Below, in pieces: positions 50,455-59,270 of a DNA stretch of 64,000 bases (position 1 is its first letter; the number at the start of each line of letters is the position of its first letter). The translations under genes were made by a program, and so were the position numbers. The stretch comes from an uncultured Clostridia bacterium (lineage in GTDB: Bacteria > Bacillota > Clostridia > TANB77 > CAG-508). Under the pieces are notes generated by a model, which saw only the letters and a program-made list of their open reading frames with translations, made no database searches and was not told where the DNA came from. Location of the stretch: assembly GCA_947630185.1 (NCBI GenBank), contig CANRGT010000010.1, forward strand, positions 1 through 64,000, read 5' to 3'.

Positions 50455-51108
50455 TTATTCGTCATAATCTTCTTGCTCTAAATCCTCTGTTTCATCATAT
50501 TCATAATCATATTCTTGGGTTTCTGGTCTTAGAATTTTAGTACGTTTTGGTCTTGCTTTTGTTATAATACTATTATATGCTTCATTATCTTCTTGCATAT
50601 TTTCTAATGTTTCTTTAACTTCTTTTCTTATTTTTTCTTTGCTTCTTTGCTCTTCTTTTCGTTCTTCTTTCTTTTCTTCTTTTTTGTTTTGCATTGTTTT
50701 ATTAATCATCGCATTTGCTTTTTCTATTAAGTCTGGTACATAATCTAATAGTTTATCAATAGAAGAGCAATGCTCCACAGGTAATAATTTCACATTGTTT
50801 TGTTGTACTACTAAAAATGCTACTGGAGATATTGATACTCCTGCTCCACTACCTCCTCCAAAGGGTAGCCTATATTGAATTGCTTCTTCTTTTTCCTTTT
50901 TAGTGTATTCATCAATTGTTTCTCCTTTGAATTCACTTCCACCTGCTGCAAATCCAAATCCAACTTTTGAAATTGGAATAATTACAATGTTATTTGTTGT
51001 TTCAATTGGTTCTCCTATAATAGTATTTACATCTATCATATCTTGAATACTATTCATAGCTGTAACCATAAGATTTTCTATTGGATGCTGTTCGTTCATT
51101 TTTATCAC
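50455..51108 (-). CDS. ytfJ: Sporulation protein YtfJ (GerW family)
   Basis: HPIENLMVTAMNSIQDMIDVNTIIGEPIETTNNIVIIPISKVGFGFAAGGSEF; LPFGGGSGAGVSISPVAFLVV. Confidence 0.93.
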   Translation of the reverse strand: MIKMNEQHPIENLMVTAMNSIQDMIDVNTIIGEPIETTNNIVIIPISKVGFGFAAGGSEFKGETIDEYTKKEKEEAIQYRLPFGGGSGAGVSISPVAFLVVQQNNVKLLPVEHCSSIDKLLDYVPDLIEKANAMINKTMQNKKEEKKEERKEEQRSKEKIRKEVKETLENMQEDNEAYNSIITKARPKRTKILRPETQEYDYEYDETEDLEQEDYDE

Positions 51109-51736
51109 TTCTTCCTTTCTTTGAAAAGATATATATTACGTTAATAATATGTACCATTTTTAACTGAATTATACAATTTAAGTTAATTTTGTATAAATTT
51201 TTATTTTGGAATATGGGAATAATATTATATTTATATTTACTGCTTGATAAATCTAATTTTCTCATCATATTGATGTTTCTAATATTTGCATACTTAAATT
51301 TATCTTTCTTTTCTATTATGTGTGGTAAAATTATTGAAATTGCTGAAGCTATACTTGCTACAATAAATGAAGTAATTATTGGACTTTCTAATCCTAATTC
51401 TAAATTTAAATCTAAATTAGTAAGTTCTGGTACTAATTTTTTTAATACTTTAATATCTTCTAATTTAAAATCTTTCTCCAACTTCTTAAAATCTATTTTT
51501 ACAAATGGTTTTTCTAATATTTTCTTTACTTTTTCTTCAGTCAAAGATATTTTTATCCACTTAATGTACTTAAAAGCTTTTAGTGAAATTTCAATTTTAT
51601 AATGTGCCTTTTGTTTTTCTGGAATATTACTTACAAAAAGCTCTTTTATATTTATTACTAATGATGAATTAATTATTAAAAATGCTAGGAGTAAAATTAA
51701 AATTAGTACTGCTAAAAAAATAAAAACTAATACCAT
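51050..51736 (-). CDS. DUF2953 (YtfI-like) membrane-associated protein
   Basis: N-terminal TM, overlaps the start of ytfJ. Confidence 0.8.
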   Translation of the reverse strand: MVLVFIFLAVLILILLLAFLIINSSLVINIKELFVSNIPEKQKAHYKIEISLKAFKYIKWIKISLTEEKVKKILEKPFVKIDFKKLEKDFKLEDIKVLKKLVPELTNLDLNLELGLESPIITSFIVASIASAISIILPHIIEKKDKFKYANIRNINMMRKLDLSSSKYKYNIIPIFQNKNLYKINLNCIIQLKMVHIINVIYIFSKKGRSDKNERTASNRKSYGYSYE

Positions 51737-51948
51737 AATAACCCCCTTTGCTTTAAACTTTTGCCTTTAGCTTTTTAAGCTTTTATTTAGGCTTTTGTTT
51801 TGTAAAGTTATTTTTATATTAGTTTTACCATTTTATTGAAATTTTAAACATATTTTAATTTTTATTTTTGAGCTTGCTAATTTTTAACTATTTTTACTTT
51901 CTATTTGAAGTTTTAATATTTTCGAAAGTTTAACCTTTTCTTTTATAA

Positions 51949-52704
51949 TTATTGCCCTCTTTTTATTTTTTCTACGGTAATGTCCCCAAATAGTTTTTCT
52001 TGGCTTGTTGTTACTTTGCTTCTTCTAGATAATTCCAAAAGTCCTGTAAATGCAGTAACTACTTCTTGATTATTGCACTTTTTAAGTGAAAATAGCTTAT
52101 TAAATATAAATTTCTTTTTACGAATTAGCTCTTTAAACATTACCTTTACTTTGCTTTCTACTGTATATGTATCTACTATTGCTATTTTCTCAATATTTTT
52201 TGCATTTTCATTTATCTTTTCTTCATTTGCTATTACTATGTTCTTGTATGCCTCTATAATTTGCTCTTTCGTATAAGTTGGTTGTAACTTTTGTTTTTGA
52301 AGTTCTATAACTTCTGGATTCTTAAATACTTTGTTTTCATTTTTTTCTAACATATCTTTGAATACTTTTGTAATTTCTTTATACTTCTTATACTCTATAA
52401 TTCTTCTTAATAATTCTTCCTCTGTCAATTCTTTTTCGTCTTCAACTTCATTAGGTAAAAGGTTTTTAGATTTTAAGTATAGCAAAGTAGAAGCCATTAC
52501 TAAAAACTCACTTGCTATTTCTAAGTTTAACTCTTCCATAGCATTTAAATAGCTTATATATTGATCTGCTATATCACTTATTTTTATATCATAAATATCC
52601 ATTTTATTTTTGTCTATTAAGTGACATAGTAAATCTAATGGTCCTTCAAAATTATCTATTTTTACATTATATTTGTTTGTTTCTAATGTTAGTATGTTTG
52701 GCAT
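51949..52704 (-). CDS. scpA: Segregation and condensation protein A
   Basis: [42 protein letters not shown]. Confidence 0.96.
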   Translation of the reverse strand: MPNILTLETNKYNVKIDNFEGPLDLLCHLIDKNKMDIYDIKISDIADQYISYLNAMEELNLEIASEFLVMASTLLYLKSKNLLPNEVEDEKELTEEELLRRIIEYKKYKEITKVFKDMLEKNENKVFKNPEVIELQKQKLQPTYTKEQIIEAYKNIVIANEEKINENAKNIEKIAIVDTYTVESKVKVMFKELIRKKKFIFNKLFSLKKCNNQEVVTAFTGLLELSRRSKVTTSQEKLFGDITVEKIKRGQ

Positions 52705-52797
52705 ACGTATTTTATTTCCTCCGTTATTTACTAAAAGTTACCTTATACTTTTTATTTTTAACTTATAAACTTATTAAATTATTGTTTATATTTTTTA

Positions 52798-53412
52798 CTA
52801 TTCGTCTACATTTTCAAATGCAAGTTTAATGTTTTCTTGTTTATAGCCCTTTTTATACAAAAAGTTCTCTATTTCTTCATCTTCCATTTGGTGCCTTTTC
52901 TTAATTATTATTTTTTTAGCACAAGCTATCTCATATTCTTCTAACTGTTCTTGATGGTTAGAAAAATACGTATCTATTGTATCACTGTCAATTCCTTTTG
53001 CATATAATTTCATTCTTATTTCTTTCATTGAAAGTGTTTTTATTGCTAAAAATTCATTTACTGCTCTTTCAATATAATTTGCATCACTGATGTAGCCATT
53101 ATCTATTAAATTTTGTATTATATCTTCTAATAAATTTTCATCCATCATTGAAGAAAATTTTTGCCTTACTTCTTGCTCAGTTCTTTTTTTATATAAAACA
53201 TATCTTAGTACTTTAGTTTTGGCTACATCAAATTCTTTTAGCTTTTTATATTTCTCTGTATTATACTTCTCTGTATTTGCTTTTTGATTTGATGTTTTTC
53301 TTTCTTCTAATTCTATATTTATTTGTTGATTCCTCTGATTTTTTGATGATTCACCTATTTTATCAAAATTAGATATTCCATGTTCTTTCATGAAATCTTC
53401 AAGGTTTTTCAT
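52798..53412 (-). CDS. recX: Regulatory protein RecX
   Basis: LRYVLYKKRTEQEVRQKFS; DNGYISDANYIERAV; adjacent to recA. Confidence 0.9.
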   Translation of the reverse strand: MKNLEDFMKEHGISNFDKIGESSKNQRNQQINIELEERKTSNQKANTEKYNTEKYKKLKEFDVAKTKVLRYVLYKKRTEQEVRQKFSSMMDENLLEDIIQNLIDNGYISDANYIERAVNEFLAIKTLSMKEIRMKLYAKGIDSDTIDTYFSNHQEQLEEYEIACAKKIIIKKRHQMEDEEIENFLYKKGYKQENIKLAFENVDE

Positions 53413-53520
53413 TTCAAGAATTACTCCCTTATTTTAAAGTTCTTCCACTCATTTTTCAAAGCTTTTATTCTTCTGTTTTTGCTTTTTAGTTCTAGCTTTT
53501 TATTCTTGTAGTTCTAGTTT

Positions 53521-54582
53521 TTAGTCCTCTGGCTCTGTTTCTTGTTCTGGATCTATTTCTTCATCATCGCCTAAACTTTTTTCAAAAGCTGCTTCATAGT
53601 TATCTCTGATTTTCTTTTCTACTTCTTCTAATATTTTAGGATTTTCTAATAAATATGCTTTTGCATTTTCTCTACCTTGTCCAATTCTTTCGCCATTATA
53701 GTTAAACCATGAACCACTTTTTTCTATAATATTTAAATTAACTGCTATATCTAATATATTTCCTTCTTTTGATACACCTTTTCCATAAATAATATCAAAT
53801 TCTGCTTCTCTAAATGGTGGTGCAACTTTATTTTTTACTACTTTTACTCTTGTACGGTTTCCTATAACTTCGCCGTCTTGTTTAATGCTTTCTATTCTTC
53901 TAATGTCTAGTCTAACAGATGCATAGAATTTTAATGCTCTACCACCTGGTGTTGTTTCTGGGTTACCAAACATAACTCCAACTTTTTCTCTTAATTGGTT
54001 TATGAATACTATAACACATTTAGATTTATTTATTACACCTGCTAGTTTTCTTAAAGCTTGTGACATTAATCTTGCTTGTAAACCAACATGACTATCTCCC
54101 ATATCTCCATCAATTTCTGCTTTTGGTACTAATGCTGCAACAGAGTCTACAACTATAATATCTAAAGCACCACTTCTAACTAAAGCTTCTGCTATTTCTA
54201 ATGCTTGCTCACCTGTATCTGGTTGAGATACTATTAAATTATCAATATCTACACCTAAGTGTTTTGCATATACTGGGTCTAAAGCATGCTCTGCATCTAT
54301 AAATGCTGCTTCTCCACCCATTTTTTGTGCTTCTGCAATCATATGAAGTGCTATTGTTGTTTTTCCAGATGATTCTGGACCAAATACTTCTATTATTCTT
54401 CCTCTAGGAATACCACCTATTCCTAAAGCTATATCTAAACTTAATGCTCCTGTAGGAATTGCTTCTACATTCATTGCTGTAAAATCTCCTAATTTCATTA
54501 CAGAACCTTTTCCAAATTGTTTTTCAATTTGACCTAGTGCTGCTTCTAATGCTTTCATTTTTTCTGGATTTTCATTATTCAT
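53521..54582 (-). CDS. recA: Recombinase A
   Basis: [49 protein letters not shown]. Confidence 0.99.
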   Translation of the reverse strand: MNNENPEKMKALEAALGQIEKQFGKGSVMKLGDFTAMNVEAIPTGALSLDIALGIGGIPRGRIIEVFGPESSGKTTIALHMIAEAQKMGGEAAFIDAEHALDPVYAKHLGVDIDNLIVSQPDTGEQALEIAEALVRSGALDIIVVDSVAALVPKAEIDGDMGDSHVGLQARLMSQALRKLAGVINKSKCVIVFINQLREKVGVMFGNPETTPGGRALKFYASVRLDIRRIESIKQDGEVIGNRTRVKVVKNKVAPPFREAEFDIIYGKGVSKEGNILDIAVNLNIIEKSGSWFNYNGERIGQGRENAKAYLLENPKILEEVEKKIRDNYEAAFEKSLGDDEEIDPEQETEPED

Positions 54583-54603
54583 TATTTTCTCCTCCTATTA
54601 ATT

Positions 54604-54651
54604 CAAAACGTATGTTTGTATTTATTATATACTAATAAAATTAATTGTCAA
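54604..54651 (-). promoter_or_regulatory. recA promoter with LexA-box-like sequence
   Basis: Minus strand TTGACA-16 nt-TATAAT then CAAACATACGTTTTG. Confidence 0.55.
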
Positions 54652-54694
54652 GACTTTTTAAAAAAATTTTTTTATTTAATTTTATTTAATTTAA

Positions 54695-54836
54695 ATTGAA
54701 AAATATTATAGTTTGTAGCACCGCTTAAGCAGTTCAAGCGAAGCGTAAGCGAAGTGCGCTTGGAGCAACCTTCTTATAATTTATTTATATTAAAGGTTGC
54801 GACAGCAAGGTGCAAAAACTATAGTATTTTTCAATA
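54695..54836. repeat. Structured repeat element copy 2 (candidate ncRNA or hairpin element)
   Basis: Outer stem attgaaaaatattatagttt/aaactatagtatttttcaat, gcacc/ggtgc, gcaacc/ggttgc; same core as 27500-27646. Confidence 0.75.
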
Positions 54837-54897
54837 TTGAATTATAAATATTATTGTTTATTTTATCAAACCACTTTTGAAAAAACAATACCAAAAT

Positions 54898-56469
54898 TTA
54901 AGTTTGCATATACCACTCATGAAGTTTGTAATATATGCTATAATTATTTACTAACACTTCACCTCTAAAATTATTTGAATATGCAATTAAATTTTTATTA
55001 CGATATAATCCTATATATGGTATATCTTCATTATATATTTCTAATATTCTTAAATACTTTTGCTTCATTAACTCTTCTGATTTAATGTTTTTTAATTCTT
55101 CTAATATAATATTTATTTCTTCATTATTATAATTTGCCAAATTGTCTTTTCCAAAGAATTGAGTTAAATCCGGTGAAAATGAACTATATATTCCTGTTAA
55201 CAAAATTTCATAATTATGGTTTTCTAAATAATTTTTATATTGTGCTTCAGATATTTCTTCTACTATTAAATTAATTCCTGTTTCTTGTAATTCTTTTGCT
55301 ATTTCTTTTGCAACTTCTAACCTCTTAGCATCATTTCTATTTACTGATAATTTTATATTTAAATTTTCTATTCTTCCATCTATTTTCTTTTGCCAGCTTT
55401 CGTTTTCATAACTCCATCCCGCCTCATCTAATACTTTCTTTGCCTTTTCTATATTGTGTTCATATTTTAAATTTTCTACACCACTCAATAAATAATTACT
55501 CTCCTCTAAAGGAAAATAAGCAGTATATGCTTTTTCTTCTAAAATAGAATTAACTATTTTTTCTTGCTGTACAGTTAAAGCTATTGCTTCCCTCACTTCT
55601 TTATTTTTTAAGATATTATTTTCTAAATTAATTGATAGATAATCATACTCTCTACCTGAATAACCTACTTTTCCATAACCGATACTTCCAATATATTCTT
55701 CCACATTTTCATTTTCCGTATTAATTAGATCAATATTCCCTTCTTTAAATGCATTGTATACTTCTCCCATTGTATTATATAAGCCTATTGTAATTGTATT
55801 TGTATTTATAGATGTTGAATTATTATCTCTAAAATTATTATTTAATTCAAGTTCTATTTTTTCTTCTGCTATATCCTTAACCTTGTATCTTCCTGTGCCA
55901 ATAGGATAATTTTCATTTTGAGTAACACATAATATTGGGAATATTAAGTTATATTCAAAAAAAGGAATTTCTTGTTTCAATTCTAGTCTTAAAGTAAGTC
56001 CATCTATTACTTCTACTTTTTCGATATCTTTTACGTTTTCATAATATGCACTATTGGGATTTTCCTTTAATTCGTTTATAGAAAAGTCAACATCTTTTGC
56101 AGATAAACTTGTCCCATCAGACCATAATACATCTTCTTTCAATTTAATAATATATGTTTTATTTTCTATTTTTGAAACTTCTTGTGCTAAACAATTTTCA
56201 ATATGATAATCATTCGTTAAGCTCAAAAGAGGTTCAAAAATTAGCTGATCTATATAGAGAATATCTCTATTTTTTGTAATGTATGGATTTATTGAATCAT
56301 ATTCTGAAATGCCTAATCTTAAATTTGTACTTACACTTACTGTTTGATATGTTATTTCAGAACCTGCAGTTTCTCCTTTGGAATAATTTTGAATTAAGAA
56401 GTATATTACACCTGATATAATTAGTAAAACAAAAATAGTTATCAAAATTTCTAATTTATCTTTTCTCAT
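54898..56469 (-). CDS. ABC transporter substrate-binding protein, family 5 (peptide)
   Basis: LKEDVLWSDGTSLSAKDVDFSINELK; WSYENESWQKKIDGR. Confidence 0.9.
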   Translation of the reverse strand: MRKDKLEILITIFVLLIISGVIYFLIQNYSKGETAGSEITYQTVSVSTNLRLGISEYDSINPYITKNRDILYIDQLIFEPLLSLTNDYHIENCLAQEVSKIENKTYIIKLKEDVLWSDGTSLSAKDVDFSINELKENPNSAYYENVKDIEKVEVIDGLTLRLELKQEIPFFEYNLIFPILCVTQNENYPIGTGRYKVKDIAEEKIELELNNNFRDNNSTSINTNTITIGLYNTMGEVYNAFKEGNIDLINTENENVEEYIGSIGYGKVGYSGREYDYLSINLENNILKNKEVREAIALTVQQEKIVNSILEEKAYTAYFPLEESNYLLSGVENLKYEHNIEKAKKVLDEAGWSYENESWQKKIDGRIENLNIKLSVNRNDAKRLEVAKEIAKELQETGINLIVEEISEAQYKNYLENHNYEILLTGIYSSFSPDLTQFFGKDNLANYNNEEINIILEELKNIKSEELMKQKYLRILEIYNEDIPYIGLYRNKNLIAYSNNFRGEVLVNNYSIYYKLHEWYMQT

Positions 56470-56724
56470 GTGCTTTTTTTTATAAAATAGTTTTATTTAA
56501 CACCTCTCCCTTCTCTTAACACTATGTAAAGCTCTTTTAAATAACTTTTACAAAGTAATATTTAATTATTTATATTGTTTTCACTTTTTATTTTGTTATA
56601 CTTATTTTGATAAATAAAATAATACTATATAAAATAAACTAGGAGCACAAAAATAGATTTATTTTCTATTTTTATGCCCCCTATATTAACTTTTTTCTAA
56701 ACTAATTTCAAACTATTTTTTATT

Positions 56725-56825
56725 TTGCTACTATCTTTTATTATAGCTTTTTTACTTTGTACTATCTTTTATGGTAGCATTTTTACTTTGCACTACCCTT
56801 TATAGTAGCATTTTTTCTTTTGCCA
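56725..56825. repeat. Three tandem ~32-nt hairpin repeats 3' of spoVS
   Basis: actatcttttattatagcttttttactttgt / actatcttttatggtagcatttttactttgc / actaccctttatagtagcattttttctttt. Confidence 0.8.
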
Positions 56826-56842
56826 TTATATTTATTGTACTT

Positions 56843-57106
56843 CTATTTTCTACTTTCTACTATTAGTTTAATTCCGGTTCTGTCTTCGCCTTCTACCTCT
56901 ACTTCTGCAAAGGCTGGTATACATACCAAATCTACTCCTGCTGGTGCTACAAAGCCTCTTGCTATTGCAATAGCCTTTACTGCTTGGTTTAGTGCTCCTG
57001 CTCCGATTGCTTGCATTTCTGCCTTATTAGATTCCTTTACCAAACCAGCTATTGCTCCTGCTACTGAATTTGGATTTGATTTTGATGAGATTTTTAAAAC
57101 TTCCAT
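56843..57106 (-). CDS. spoVS: Stage V sporulation protein S
   Basis: MEVLKISSKSNPNSVAGAIAGLVKESNKAEMQAIGAGALNQAVKAIAIARGFVAPAGVDL. Confidence 0.98.
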   Translation of the reverse strand: MEVLKISSKSNPNSVAGAIAGLVKESNKAEMQAIGAGALNQAVKAIAIARGFVAPAGVDLVCIPAFAEVEVEGEDRTGIKLIVESRK

Positions 57107-57245
57107 TTTTGCCTCCTATAATTTATTTTTTTGTTCAAGAACATTTATAGTTATAATATATTTTTTAAAATTTGTCTACTATTTTTTGGAAAAAAGTGGA
57201 AGTTTTTATCGAGCTTTTTTTACATTTTTTGTCATTTATTTTCAT

Positions 57246-58019
57246 TTATTTCAAATATATTCTTTCTATTTTCTCTACCTTACAATTTTCGTCATTTATT
57301 TCAAACATACAACCATTAAATATACATTCACCTTCTGCTAATTTATATCTTTCTGGAAGTGATGTCAAAAATCTTTTTATAGATGCCTCTACTTCCATGC
57401 CAATTATTGATTTTTTTGGACCTGTCATTCCTAAATCTGTAATATATCCCATTCCATTTTCAGTAATTTCTTCATCTGCTGTTTGAACATGTGTATGTGT
57501 TCCCACTAATACCGTTACTTTTCCATCTAAAAAATACTTCATAGCGATTTTTTCTGCAGTTGCTTCCGCGTGGAAATCTACTAATATTATATCAACATCA
57601 TTTTTAATTTTTTCAATTAATTCTTCTATTACTGTAAATGGATTTTCAGATAATACACTCATATCTGTTCTACCAATTAAGTTTATAACTGCAATTTTCT
57701 TATTGTTGCACTCATATATGCCATATCCTTTTCCCGGCACACCTTTTGAATAATTTGCTGGTCTTATTAGCTTTGGATGGTCTATAAATGTAAATATGTC
57801 TTTTTTGGCCCAAGTATGATTTCCCATTGTTACAGAATCTACTGGTAATTTTAATATGTCATTCCAGTTCTTTAAACCAATTCCCATACCTTGAGATACA
57901 TTTTCAGCGTTTACTATAACAAAATCTATCTTTAATTCTTCTTTTAATTTTGGTAATACTTGCTTTAATTTGTCTAAGCCATTTTCTCCCACAAGGTCGC
58001 CTACTGCTAGTATTTTCAT
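57246..58019 (-). CDS. ymdB: YmdB-family metallophosphoesterase
   Basis: MKILAVGDLVGENG; NAENVSQGMGI; VTMGNHTWAKKDI; DFHAEATAEKIAMKYFLDG. Confidence 0.93.
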   Translation of the reverse strand: MKILAVGDLVGENGLDKLKQVLPKLKEELKIDFVIVNAENVSQGMGIGLKNWNDILKLPVDSVTMGNHTWAKKDIFTFIDHPKLIRPANYSKGVPGKGYGIYECNNKKIAVINLIGRTDMSVLSENPFTVIEELIEKIKNDVDIILVDFHAEATAEKIAMKYFLDGKVTVLVGTHTHVQTADEEITENGMGYITDLGMTGPKKSIIGMEVEASIKRFLTSLPERYKLAEGECIFNGCMFEINDENCKVEKIERIYLK

Positions 58020-58158
58020 ATTAAAATCATTCCTTTCTTGCCTTTAACTTAAATTACTATTTTCTTTTATTCTAATTTACTGTTTTTTAAATGTCAACAT
58101 TTTATTTATTTTTTCTATTTAAATATGTGACTATAAAATAAGAAAAATGATAAAATAT

Positions 58159-58186
58159 AATCGCCTACTATTTAGTAAGCGACTAT
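58159..58186 (-). terminator. Short hairpin downstream of the 58202 gene
   Basis: tcgcctac-tattta-gtaagcga. Confidence 0.4.
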
Positions 58187-58201
58187 TAACTTTATATGAA
58201 A

Positions 58202-58690
58202 TTATTCTTCAAGTGTCCAAATTTCTGTGTCAGTAACACACTCATCTCCTCTAGAAGATGTAAATGTTAATGCAAATCCATTCTGTTGTAAAAGCTTTTC
58301 TATTTCTGTATGGCATTCATAAACATTAAAAAGTCTTTTATCTAAAATCTTTTTATTTTCTTTTTCCAATTTATCTGCTTGATTTGAAAGATTATATGCC
58401 TCAGAAAGCATTTCTTTTTCTTTCTTATTATACCAAAAACGATAAAAAGGTTTAGATAACTTTATCTGTTCATAAAGAGCCTCACTTTTGTCACGCAGAT
58501 TTTGAATTTTGGCTTTTTGTTCTTCATAAAGAGAATTGTAGGTATAATATCTTTTAGATTTAATATTGTCCCATTTTCTCTTCATTTCTTCTGCACGAAA
58601 TCCATAAAACTCTACATCGCAAAACTCAATAGCAATCCAATTGTAAGGTACATAATCCCGATGAGTGACTTTTGCAGTAGTTTTCTTCAT
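58202..58690 (-). CDS. Hypothetical protein, coiled-coil centre
   Basis: Good ORF with aggag SD-like region; family not recognised. Confidence 0.65.
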   Translation of the reverse strand: MKKTTAKVTHRDYVPYNWIAIEFCDVEFYGFRAEEMKRKWDNIKSKRYYTYNSLYEEQKAKIQNLRDKSEALYEQIKLSKPFYRFWYNKKEKEMLSEAYNLSNQADKLEKENKKILDKRLFNVYECHTEIEKLLQQNGFALTFTSSRGDECVTDTEIWTLEE

Positions 58691-58908
58691 TATTATTTTT
58701 CTCCTTTAAAAAGTATTATTTCATATAAAGTTTCCAAGATTTGAACAGCTAAATTATATCACTTTTTTATGTTTATTACAATAACTATATAAAATTCTTT
58801 AATAAATGTTACGATTATATAAGTTTTATTTCTTTATCATCATAAAATAAATAGAACTTCTTGCACTTTATGTAAGTATATGTTAGAATATATGCATAAG
58901 TTAGTTGG

Positions 58909-58964
58909 TGTCCCCAATATTCTATATGTTCGGGGGCAATACCTCCGAATAATTTTAAGGAGGT
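58909..58964 (+). promoter_or_regulatory. Candidate cis-regulatory leader with alternative stems including SD sequestration
   Basis: tgtcccc/gggggca; ttcggggg/cctccgaa; acctcc/ggaggt(SD). Confidence 0.5.
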
Positions 58965-58969
58965 AACTT

Positions 58970-59263
58970 ATGTATTATTCTGCTGTAACAAGATGTCCAA
59001 GCTGTGGTTCTTTGAAAACTCATAAATTTCTTTCTGAGTTAGGATTTTTAGAAGCTGAAAATAGAACTACAAAGTGCGATTGTTGTGGATTTACATATAC
59101 AATTCGTAACAATTGTAGTGAATTTTTTGCTTCTCCTCCAGATTCGCCACAGCCCAAATCACCTTTCAAAAAGTATCTATCTGAGTTTTCTAACGAAGAA
59201 CTTATAGATGAACTTACGAAGCGTGGATACAAAGTTAAAAAGTGGAAATGTAAAAAAGAGTAA
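58970..59263 (+). CDS. Small zinc-ribbon protein
   Basis: CPSCGSLKTHKF...TKCDCCGFTY; aaggaggtaactt SD. Confidence 0.7.
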   Translation: MYYSAVTRCPSCGSLKTHKFLSELGFLEAENRTTKCDCCGFTYTIRNNCSEFFASPPDSPQPKSPFKKYLSEFSNEELIDELTKRGYKVKKWKCKKE

Positions 59264-59270
59264 GATTTTC

